DNA from: Membranipora membranacea
Lineage: Eukaryota > Bryozoa > Gymnolaemata > Cheilostomatida > Membraniporidae
Length of the DNA: 64,000 nt
NCBI GenBank assembly: GCA_914767715.1
Contig: OU612070.1
Coordinates: 15,271,501-15,335,500, forward strand
Reading direction: 5' to 3'
In this document: in pieces, positions 49,601 to 61,600 of the stretch
How the letters are laid out: each line of letters starts with the position of its first letter
How positions within the stretch are numbered: position 1 is the stretch's first letter
Position numbers and translations under genes: made by a program
Notes under the pieces: model-generated
The model's database searches: none
The model's input: the letters and a program-made list of their open reading frames with translations, nothing else
Told to the model about the DNA's origin: nothing

Positions 49601-52600
49601 TAAATGTTGCTAACGGCTGGCGATAATCCTAGGCATTCACACACTCATCACCATGTTGTGTTGCATTGTTCTTATCTTGCTTGGAGATAATTTCTCATGG
49701 AATTATTGCAAGCAGCATAATGCACATATGCCTAACATGATATACACTAATTTGATACATTCTAATCAAACAAGCTGGTCGTATGCTACAGGCCCACTTC
49801 TGACACCATGTTTGTGCTGCATTCTTCTAGGTACCAATGTATAGAGATGATATCAAAGACAACGAGAAACCTATCATGTATACAGTACCAGATGGCCAAT
49901 CCAATCTCACCATCCGACCAAAGCTGGCTCTAAATGAGCAGGTAATTATACGAGTCCTGTAGTTTTTGTTTCAAAAACTTACATTATGTTTGTTACTGCG
50001 TTCAATGTTACTCACATTTCGGTGTTTTGTAAACTATAAGATATCTGTCTCTATGCAGGAATCAAGATTTGGTACCAAACCGGTAAGCAATGTCTGTTCG
50101 GCTCTCTTACTACTAGAAGCTGCTCGACTGTTTCATTCAGTTTAAGTGCTTAAACTTCCGTCGTGGTTGCTACTCCTAACAGCAACCTGGACCAAAGTTC
50201 AAGGACTTTAAATGATTCAGCATGTTCTAATGAGATTGTGAGCTGGACTGTAGTTACTACTTGTAACATACTACACTTACATTGGGTGACTTCTCCTAAT
50301 GTAAACTATCAACTAAATTAAAAGACTTACTCTTGCGAGGGTTTTGCTGAATGACCCAGTAACAGAATCAATTTTGTTTGTTTCGTCATCTTGGGGCTTG
50401 TACAAGTTCCAGCTTTTTTATTTCTTACTGTGTATAATCTGACACAATCTATATTATAAAGGAATTGGAGTTTTTGAGGTTCGCAACAGTGCCACAGCTT
50501 TCATCACCTCTCCTACCACTAGATAGACTGAAAAGATTCATGATGAAAGCTCTTATGGAAGCTGTAAACAATGGAGCCGGACACATCAGAGATCCTATCG
50601 GTGGCAGCTGCACTCATTTATTTGTGTGAGTTATACTTTTACCTCAGCATTATTGTTGCCAACATTTGAGTCTCCTTCTTCAGACGTAACCTGATGTAGC
50701 TGAGGAAAAGTGGTTGACTGAGAATTGAGAATGTATTCTTTGGTCTATCTTGCGCCAGGTGTCTTTTCTTTTTACATTTTATAGTGTAAATATATGCATT
50801 GAAGGCAGTCTACTTCACCCAGTAATGCATTTATTGCAAGCATGTCGCTTTCTGTAAAATTTGAGACATTTAAAGACACTTGAATAATCATTGTCATAAG
50901 CTGAAATAATATTGATATAATTTCATTGCAGACCCATACTAAAGACAGTAGATAACCTACTAGTGATGGGATTGGTAGAGGACACAGAGATAAAGCAGCT
51001 GTTGAGACTGATTGACCCCGTGACCTTTAGTGATATACCAGACGGTCAGGGACTTCTTCAGATGCACCTGGAGGAAGATGTCAAGATACAGCTCTGTAAT
51101 ATATTCCATCATCTCTGTGACGCACAAGTCAGGTATGAGAATCAGGATTAGTCAGGTTGATTTCATTGTTGGCATCATGCTGTTAAGGTGAATCAATTTC
51201 CTTGCCTTTGATTCTGTATGTCCACCTAGATCGAGTTTGATCCAGTTTGCCTGCATTTTTGGTCGCTTTTATTCTACTAGCGAATGGCTAGCTGCTCGAG
51301 GGGATCAACTCCAAATGTAGGCAAATTGATCCTTTGATCCTATGTTCCTTTACCAGCCATGCCGACCTGCAAGGCTTTCAACCTACACCATATAAGCTTG
51401 TACCATATGTGCTGAATGAATAATGTGAAAAACAGACTGCCAAAACAACATTCCATTTTTCTCTCTTGAAACCAGACTAACTTTCCCATTCGTCCCAAAT
51501 ATTCAAATCCACTGAACATTTGGCATGGGTACTCTATAGCAACAAAATGTAATACATTATAGCATTGCTTCATAAAGTCATCAAATGCACACACAACTAC
51601 ACATATGCAAAAATATTGCTATAGATATATTGCTTAAAACACACGAACATCCAAATTCGTTGTTTTCCTTACGTTTCCTACCATTCATTTCAGGCACAGG
51701 ACGGAGGCGTTATTCACATACTCTGCTGAGTTTGTACACAGAATACAGAGAGAACAGCTAGATAGATACAGACAGATCACATCTAGTGTCATGTCTCCGG
51801 CCATAGCTGCTAAGAAAACTAAAGAGTTCAGGTCGTCTCCCAGAGAACAGGTGCCCTTTTTTGTTGAATTTTTACCAATATGTATGTTTTTAACACAGCA
51901 CATAAAAAACAATTATTTTATATGAAATATTGATACCATATGCATACATACATTCAACAGCGTGGACACCATCTTCATTTTTGTCAACGGTGTTCTTGTA
52001 CAGCCTTATGTTGAGGCCGGTATAGAGTAAAGGGATGGTGTGCTCAGACAAAACAATATCGGCTTCTTTCTTTGCAACAGTTATATTGTGTTCTCATTAT
52101 GCAGAAAAAGTAGCCTGTCGATAGTTTATATATTTCCTACAACCTCTGTTCCTAACATCATAATTTGGCCTCGAAACAATCGCTCACTCTCATTTAAAGA
52201 CCATGAAGACCACTACATGTTTACCTTTTCTCCTCAACGTATCAAAAAAAATAATTTCATTTGTTTTATCTTACAGATGAGAAGTGCAATAAACTTCATT
52301 AACACATCTGATGATGATGTAGAAGACCAGACACGACCTCCTCCTAACCCAGAGCTGGAAGCTTCTCTCTCAGAGTTCCACGATGAGCTGATGAAGCACT
52401 GTCGTCTGTTTGAAGAGGAAGTAGAAGCTTCAGATAGCGACGCTGACCAGCCGGGAATGCTGGGAAGGTTATTTGGACTCAATGGTAGCGGCACAGGAAG
52501 CGACGGAGAGAATGATGGACCTGAACTACCTCCAGGTGAGATAGAGTGTAAATTAAGAAAATTCATCCTAATATATAATTTATTAATTATTTTATGAATA

Positions 52601-55600
52601 TAAATGAGTTATAACAGTAATATTTGTTGCTGCTTTCAGAGAGACTCAAAAGCAGTGCTGTGTACTGCTGTGTACTACTGTGTGCTGATATACACTGAGC
52701 AATTGAGTGAAATTGTGGGCAATGCTTTGGTTTATATTGAAAAATATAAATATCGAAATTGATTGTTGTAAAGAAGTCAGCTCTCCTGTGATAGCCTGCT
52801 CCAGTTGTTGGAATTTATATCGGGCATCATTTATTTTTCTCAATCTATTGTTCATCAACTTCGATGATTGTAGATACTATGCAGAAGCTGATAGCGGCCA
52901 CTATGATTAAGTGGTCTAAGGATAGTCTGATCAGCAGGCAGGAGTTAGTCAGACAGATGTTCTCACTTCTCTACAGACAGTATGACGCCCTCGGAGAGGT
53001 AAGTCTCAACAGCATCACAGCTCTATATATCACCGCAATGCCAGACACAAGGCACCATATATCTATGTCTAAAGGCTCCATATCTCATTGATGTGCTAGG
53101 TGCTTTTCACCACTGATGTGCCCTGCACCAAGGAGTTATCGATTATTCCCATGAATACACTTGATGGGTTTTTCTATTTGTTTTCTGAGGATTATCTGTG
53201 TAGCTTAGAGTAATATTCAAACAGATTGTAGCATTCTAATTACTGCCTATTGTCGCAATACAGTCAAATTAAATATAGAAGTCTATGCTGCAACTGCTCA
53301 GTGTGAAAGCGCTCAGAGCGATTGAATTACGTTTTGTCTGCGTGCTAAGACTAGAATGCAGGGTTAGAACCCTTTGAGAAATTTTGACAAACATGACACA
53401 TAATTTTGCAGGTGATAAATGCTCTGGGTAAGACTTATATAATAGGAGAGAAGAGTATAGAGGACCTATATCACCTGATGAAGCCTCTCTGTAATATAAG
53501 ATCACTTCTTACTGTACAAGGATCCAAACATGAAGAGGATATACTCAAGAATAGTCTGGCGTAAGTGACCTTATGACGTAGTTTGATTTGTCAACTGCAC
53601 ATTATTGTAGAGGCATTTTGAGGACACCATATTTGTTTCCAAATTGCCAATCTTAGAACTAAATTGCAGTGGAACAGAGACTCCATATGTGGCCTCGTGA
53701 ACCAATATTAGTTTACTGGATCAAAAGCAAGTCTTCTAAATGAAGTGGGCGTTGTTGGGAAGTGAAGTGGGGTGACTCTACTAATACTCTAAACATTGTG
53801 ATTTTTAGAGATTTGAATGTAATTGTGATTGATGAGTACGAATTCCCAATATGTATCCTTATGGTAATATGGTAACTGCAATGCATTACATTACTTTGGT
53901 CTTTTGAAATTTTATAACAACTTTGTTTTTTTGTAGTGAGATTATGGATAATAAGATATTCTTTCAGCATCCAGATCTGATGAGACTCTTCTGTGTTCAT
54001 GAGACTTCTATGCAGCTTATGGTAGCTACTCTCAACAAGAGCCAGCAAGAGTAAGTGTCACACCCACCTGCCCCCTCCCCCTAAAGCTGAGATTAACGTC
54101 AAGATATAAGGCTCTCTAACTTCAATGCGATGACTCTTTATCTAGTCCCAGAGATAAGAACAGACACCCTTGTCTATACTGAAATTATTGCAAGAATGCC
54201 AAAGATCGTTTTTAATTGTCATGGAAACTCCTTTGAGTTTAATGTATGAGTATATCCTTGTTAGGGCTGCATTATGCTCTCCTGGAAGGTAATATCTTGC
54301 CTGTGTAGATGTAGGCTTATACAGGGTAGAGAATAATTTTAATTGTTAATACCTCAGGAGTTGTGGTTTCTTCATTTAACAAAGGGCACACAACTTCTGT
54401 TGTATGCAGAAGGATGCTTAGCAAAATTATAACTTATTCAACTATTCCTGTTACCTAATAACTACAACTTAGATCGCCTAGACTTATTTGTATAATGTCA
54501 AGTCCGGCTAACATTCAGTTGCCACCAATAGGTTATAAACCATTTAGAATCTCCTGTCGTAATTTTAGATGGAACAATTGGACAAAATAACAGCACGCAT
54601 CAATAGTATAGCAAGCATACGAGGCAAAACATATTCAATCGAATGATCTTTGCTGCTTCAGTTGCTAAATTTAAGTTTCGCATATAGTCAATTATCAGCC
54701 AATTCCCCAATTGTAGCCCCGTGATAGGTAAATCACTTCGCCATATCCTAATATCCAATTCAACATAATGAAAAAGATTTTGCTCTCTTCCTTTCATAAA
54801 TTTAATCCCATGGGGCAAGGTCTCACCTCACCTCTACCAAATTTAGTTTTCTGTTTTATCTTTGACTTTCATACTTGTGTGTTGTTGAACTGAATGTTCC
54901 AGGAACAGCGAGTCAGACAGCTCGGAGATGGTGGTTATGTGCTGTAAATTTCTCTGTTACTTCTGTCGTATCAGCCGAAAGAATCAGCAAGCTATGTTTG
55001 AACATCTGGGATATCTACTGGCTAACAGCAGCATGCTCCTAGGTATATACTTTGTCTGAGTGAATCATTATCATTATGGGTCAGAAAATTGTTCATGACG
55101 TTCTATTTCATAAAAAGCTTGATATAGGTAAAGTTTGATCCATTTGCCTGCATTCGGAGTTGCTCCCCCTCCACTGCTTTGCAGTAGGCTCAATGGATGG
55201 GGAACAACTCTGAATGCAGGTAAATGGATCAAACTTGATCTAAGCAGGAAGGGTGGGATACCCCTCCCACCTCCCTGATCTAAGCTTGACATTATGATTG
55301 CATTATGGCAGCTGCAAATGTCTCATTATGTTCCTAATACGCAGCCTAAAGTTTGTCACGAGACAATTACCATATGTCATTGAGATACAGAAAACATGTT
55401 CCACACTATGATTTGATAACCTAACCTTTCTCATCTCTCTAAAATGCATGAACCGTGTGATATTGTATTACTAAATTCTATCTGTGTTTATTTACAGTGA
55501 GACCCTCATTGAGAGGATCGTGTCCACTAGATGTCGCCTACTCTTCACTCATGGATAACAACGAGTTAGCCCTAGCTCTCAGAGAGTCTCATCTGGAGAG

Positions 55601-58600
55601 AATTGTAGCCTACTTATCTCGCGCTGGTGTACAGGTATGTTACAAGTGTTTTCAATCATGTCAAGGTTGTAACAATCAATGAGGTCACCAATTATATGGT
55701 TTTACTATTATTAAATATGACTAGGTACATTACATGAGAATATTATTGAGTAATCAAGGTCATTATCAGTTCTCACTGTGTAACATGAAGACCCAATTAC
55801 AACCCTTGTGCCCGCCATAGATTTTATGATTAACTTCAGCACTTTGATGTCCAACTTATGCTCTACAGCAGTATTGGCTCAATGTTATTAAAGTCATGGG
55901 AGAGATCAACTGATGTGTTAACATTTTGTAATGGGCACTTGCAAAAGTAGTTTAAGACAAGAATTCCTATGTATGACACTCATCTGCAGATCACCATAGT
56001 CATTTTCATATATTGTTTCCATTTGTTCTTGTTTTCAGTCTAACCCTGAACTGCTTGCCTCTGGTTATCCTGATATAGGCTGGGATCCAGTGGAGGGAGA
56101 ACGATTCCTTGACTTTCTCAGATTCTGTGTCTGGGTCAATGGTGAGTCATCAGACCAATAATTAATATCTGCTTTATTGTTTAGGGAGGCTGGTGTGAGA
56201 ATTAAGGAAACTGAGTCCCTTTGAAGAGAATTGTCCCCTCTACCTTTTAGTGGTGGTAGAAGTAGAATGTTCCATATTTTGAACCACGTAGACTTGATCT
56301 CTTTTGATCACAGAATTGAAATGGAGTCCCTGAAATGAGATTATCTTCCTATATTTGTATAACGTTGATGATTAAACCACACCGAATGTCGAGTGCGCCC
56401 TGACATTAAGTGTTTTATTCCATCCTAAACACAGTAATAGTCATAGCCCCAATTTCCCAATCCTCGTCTGTGCCCCATAACAGATTCTTTCTCAAGTTCC
56501 AGAATGGAAAATCACACCTTTAACATATTTTAAATTGACCCAAAAATTACTGTACATGTAACACCCATTCAAATCCAAGCATATTGACCTGCGTGACCTT
56601 GACCTTTGATTTTGACCTTGACTGATGTAATGACCCCTGCAGGTGACACAAGTGGAGAGACAGGTAGGCTGCATCCGAGTTTTATGTTTATCTTCTTCTC
56701 CATATATTCCTCACATATACCCATTTGGTAATCATGGGAACAATCGGACCTGTAATTTGCAGGAGTTACAATAATTGATTTGGGGGCACAACTCTGAAAA
56801 TTTTTTTTATTGCAATCACAAAATAGAAACCTAACTCTTTCGCCAGGCTGATTTTATCAAGCGCTTTGATGGCTTATATTATGCTATTTTAAAGTCTTGA
56901 TGCTGTTTACAAACGTCGGGATTGGTTAATTGGGTATTTGGGGCAACTGCAATAATTCAATGCATCCAGGGATTGGTGATAGTGAAAAAATGGCATGTCT
57001 TGATTCTACGTACTAGCCAATTTGTTTAGTTTCATTGCCATAGAATAAGATTGTGACCACCTTTCTAAGACAAAAACACCAAAGCTGTATATTCTCAATG
57101 TAATAATGTTATATACTATGATTTCTGTATACCTTGCACCAATTCTGACCTCGTGAATCACTGACTGATAGAATAAATGTCACGCTCTAGCGATTCTATC
57201 ATTTCTTATTCTATGTCAATGATGTTTTGTGCTAGACTTTGCCGTTGATGTTTTTGCCTGAGTTTTTGCCCTCTCAGAAGTGCAATTACCTCATACCTTT
57301 ATTAAAACTAGGGCAAGTATGGTCCAATTAGCTAGCATTTGGAGTTGCTCCCCTCGAGTTGCTGGCTTACCAGTAGAATGGGACTTGCAAGAAATGCAGG
57401 CAAATTTGACCATACTTGAGCTATATCAGATCAATCAATGATTCATGCGGAATGCTCAGGTTATGTTAGACGTTTTCTGTATCATGTGCATCAAGAGAGA
57501 ATTACCCTGCAATATCGGTGTAATATCTTGATTGTGTGGGCAATGGCAGCATTGTATTCCCTCACTATTCCTTGCCAATATGGTATAGATTTAATTCAAT
57601 TTCAATGTGCCAAAGGATAGTTGTAGGAAAATATAAGCATATCTGACAAATACAAATAAACCTATGGATTTCAAAGCGTGTTTTCATCCTTGATAAAAAG
57701 TGTTGTTGAGAGTGCAGGTTGGGACTCGTGACAACTCTATTTTTTATTGCCCCCGAAAATGGCTGTACAAAAGTGTTATAGATAGTCTTAGCTCTGCAGA
57801 GCAGGTACAATAGAAATTGAGAATTATGTGCGGGGGAACTGTCTTGTCAGATCTAATGCTTTGCAGTGTTATCATCGGGTAGGGTAGTTGTCGAATTAGG
57901 ACAGAATACTTGATTTCGGGCCAAACACATAAATTCCTGCCTTTCAAATAACAATGATGTTTGATTACCAAATTCATAAAAATGATCTCCAAAGCATCAT
58001 TATCTAGCGATAAAAATAATTGATGTTTATGAACTGTATCTTTAACTGCGGACTTATATTCTTTTCTCTAGGCGAGTCTGTAGAAGAGAACGCTAATCTA
58101 GTAGTACGACTTCTAATCAGACGTCCCGAGTGCCTCGGACCCGCTCTCAGGGGTGAGAGTGGTGGGGGAGGTCTTCTAAAAGCTATGAAATATGGTATTG
58201 TCATGAGCGAACAGGTAGGATTTACTATGGATAACTAGATAACTAGCTAACTAGATAACTAGATATGGATAACTACATGATTATGTGGTTTGTGCTTCCA
58301 TGGAGTTGCCCTGTCTCAATAATAGACTTGTACCCAAAAGTTAGGTTTGCGAGAAGACTACACGGTCACAGATAGTTTAACCCATAACAATATCCGTGAT
58401 GATGATAAAATCTTAAAGTCCATGACACAACACACAGATCTTGCAAGATCACTTAACTCTCAAAATAAATGTTATCATGTTCAGATTCTCCTTGGTGAAA
58501 TAATACAGCATAAAAGATATGTTTGATGTTGTAACCACTTTACCGCTCTATTTAGTAAGCCACTGTTTCAAATGCGTTGCTAATCATATAACAGAGGGTT

Positions 58601-61600
58601 TTGAGTACTTTTGAATTGGTATAAAAAAAACCTAAAACAGTTTATCCATATAAAAAAACTTTATCGTGGCACGCTCATTCATGTGGTCGAAATCTTTATA
58701 TCTTTTGTCAGATCGCTGCCGCACGAGACAGCTCTAGCTGTAATTTCCTCTTAGCTATGGCTGATAGTAACGGTAAGCCTTACCTCGCTAACTGTAAGTA
58801 CGATCTGTCCAGTATGCCCTCAGAGGACGATGAGGACTATATCGATATGGGCTCAGCTATCCTCAGCTTCTACTCTACTCTGGTAGACCTGCTCGGTAGA
58901 TGTGCTCCCAGTGAGGAAACTATCAAGGTAAACACAGCCTCCAACCACAGCTAGCCCCTAATGGTGTTTGAAAAGGCAATGGTGCCCACTTAACAACCGC
59001 CTACTGCCGCACACACCATTACACGCTGGCTGTGCCTCCATTCTGGGCTATATAGCTGTATTTGATATGTCAGAAATGCATTATTGTTTTGTTTTTTCAA
59101 AAAAGACATCAGTGGTCTGCCATTTGTGATGGTAAAACTGAACTTGACCCTGTTCAAATTGTCTTTTTATACATATCACGCATACTGACTCTCGTGATCT
59201 GACTGGGCATGTAGATCACTGATAAACTAGGATATCATTACCACAAAGCAGGTGTCGTAAGGCTAAGTATGCATCATGCGTGACTTGAAGTTGCGCATGT
59301 GCAAGAGCAATGAGTTTAGTCTGGGTTCTGATTGCAACTTTGGAAAGGGGAAATTGGATATCCCCTGCATAAACTGTCAATCAAAATCAGCTAATAATGA
59401 CAAGAGAGGATAACTATTAATAACAAATCCGCACGCTTTGGGGAGTATGTCACCAGAGCAGGTAGCCAATCAGATGGCTTCGGAATTCCGAGGCTCAATT
59501 TTGCAGAGATCAGCTCATGCCCAGAGCTGAGCATGCGCAGAATGCATATCACGATGCTTTGGCCGTAGACCAGGGAGCTGTAGAAAAAGTTTGATCCATA
59601 GATTTTAATCCAAACCTTGATTTTAGTAGGTAGCTTGTTGGTCAGTCAATATCTTAATCGGGTAGGAGTAATTCAGTTGATGATCAGCCGTTGATTTTGT
59701 TCCTATTGTATTGCTATTTTATTGCTGTTGTTGCGTATTCTCTCAGGCGGGAAGAAGTGATTCTGTGAGAGCTCGGGCTATTCTTCAATCTTTGGTTAGC
59801 ATGGAGGATCTTGAGGGTATTCTCTCTCTTCACTTCCTGTTACCGGAACCTTCTAAACCAGATTCAGTACCACCAGGTATGCCTAAAAACTTGTTTGTAT
59901 TGAGGAGCGAAATATAGATCGATTGCTCAATCAGGGTTCAGCAATATTCTACTGATTTTGTAGTTGTCTGCCCTCATGTCATGTGGACATAACTCACAGA
60001 GTTAGCCCATTAGTTATATAAATATACCTTGAGCTGTTGATTTGCGTCAGTGACACTCCTATTCATTTTTTTAAAGATTTGCACTGTTGTGTTTTAAGTA
60101 TAATTTACACGCACCTCTCGTAAATTGCTTCATATCGCCACTGCCATTCTTGGCATTTTGGTATCATTAAACCTGTTAATACCAGATGTTACGCATAATT
60201 TATAATTGTATTTAGTTTTCTAAAAGATTATTATTTAATTGAACTTAAAAGGGGATGCTTTATTCATAATATACTGATAACCCACAGGTCTGACTCCGGA
60301 GCACAAGGCGGCCATGTTGATGTTCTTCGAGAGAGTGTACGGTATAGATGATCAGGAGATATTCTTCAGACTCATTGAGAATGGCTTCCTGGCCGATCTG
60401 AGAACATCCACAACTCTAGATTCTGTAAGTTATGACACAAATGATCTGTAGCTAAGAACCGAATTTGCTTTGAAGGCATCTACCAATGCTTTTTTAGATT
60501 TATTGCCATGTTGGTATGAAATTGCGCAAATCTATAACATTTAAATCTTTTGTAAAGCATATCCAACCAGACCATGCATCAACTTCTTTTTGCAATTTAT
60601 TGATCGATTTTTGATTAATAAGTTATTAATTATCCTGTTATTAACAGAGTGGGATCGCAGAGAGTGATTTTGCTCTGGCACTGAACAGATATCTCTGCGG
60701 TTCAGTACTACCACTACTCACTAAGCATGCAACATTCTTTGAGAATGCTGATCACAAATCACAGCTAATGGACTCGCTGTTACACACCGTATACAGATTG
60801 AGTAAATGTAGAAGTCTCACTGCTGGACAGTTCAGGACTGTTACCGACTTCCTTGTAGCCCACACAAGGTAAGCATATATGTTTGATTCAATTTTCTCAC
60901 ACAGATCACGTGATACACTATTGTATTTATATATCTGATCGAAGAGCATGAATCAATTCATGTAGCTTGAGTACCGCGGTCAACTTTATCATTTAGGGGC
61001 GGGCATATGTCAGGTACTCATGCTAAATTGACTCTAGCGATCAGAGATACACATTAAGATACAACATACAGTGAAGTGTAGTCTCGATGTCAGTGTACAA
61101 GTTTTCTGGGACTCGAAAGTAATTCCATATCCACAGGTAAACCGCCACTGGCCTTGTGTTGGAGGGTAGAAGGGCAGCAACTCAAAATACAGGCAAATTT
61201 AATCAACTTGATTTAGTATGTATTTGCATCAACAGATTTCTATATCAACTTATTATCAAACTAAGCATAATTCTCCTCAATCGGAACTACATTGCTGCGT
61301 CTCAAATTTTCAGTCTTAGGCAAGAGAGAAAAATTAAAATTTGGATATACTTACAGATAATAACTCTTTTTATAAACTAATTTGGTGAACTACATTGCTG
61401 TGGTAAATACTAGAAGTTTTAAAGATAAAATTTCAGCATGATTGATTGACTTGTTTGTAGAAATAAACCCTCTCAAATGTTTTACACATTCGAATCAAGT
61501 TTTGATCTTGAACATTTAAAGCTTTCCAATGTGGTTTCAATGGTCAAAAATCTTTAATTTCTCACCTTCGCTACCAATTGTGATCATTGCTGTTTGTAGC

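Noticed and set aside
52234-52566. 110-residue minus-strand open frame
   Set aside because: Antisense of RyR exon 45; its Ser/Pro richness is the mirror of the acidic Ser/Gly coding.
52640-52700. Possible extra exon after TTTCAG at about 52639 (reading [10 protein letters not shown])
   Set aside because: Reads to a stop, has no good donor in the needed phase, and exon 45 joins exon 46 in frame without it.
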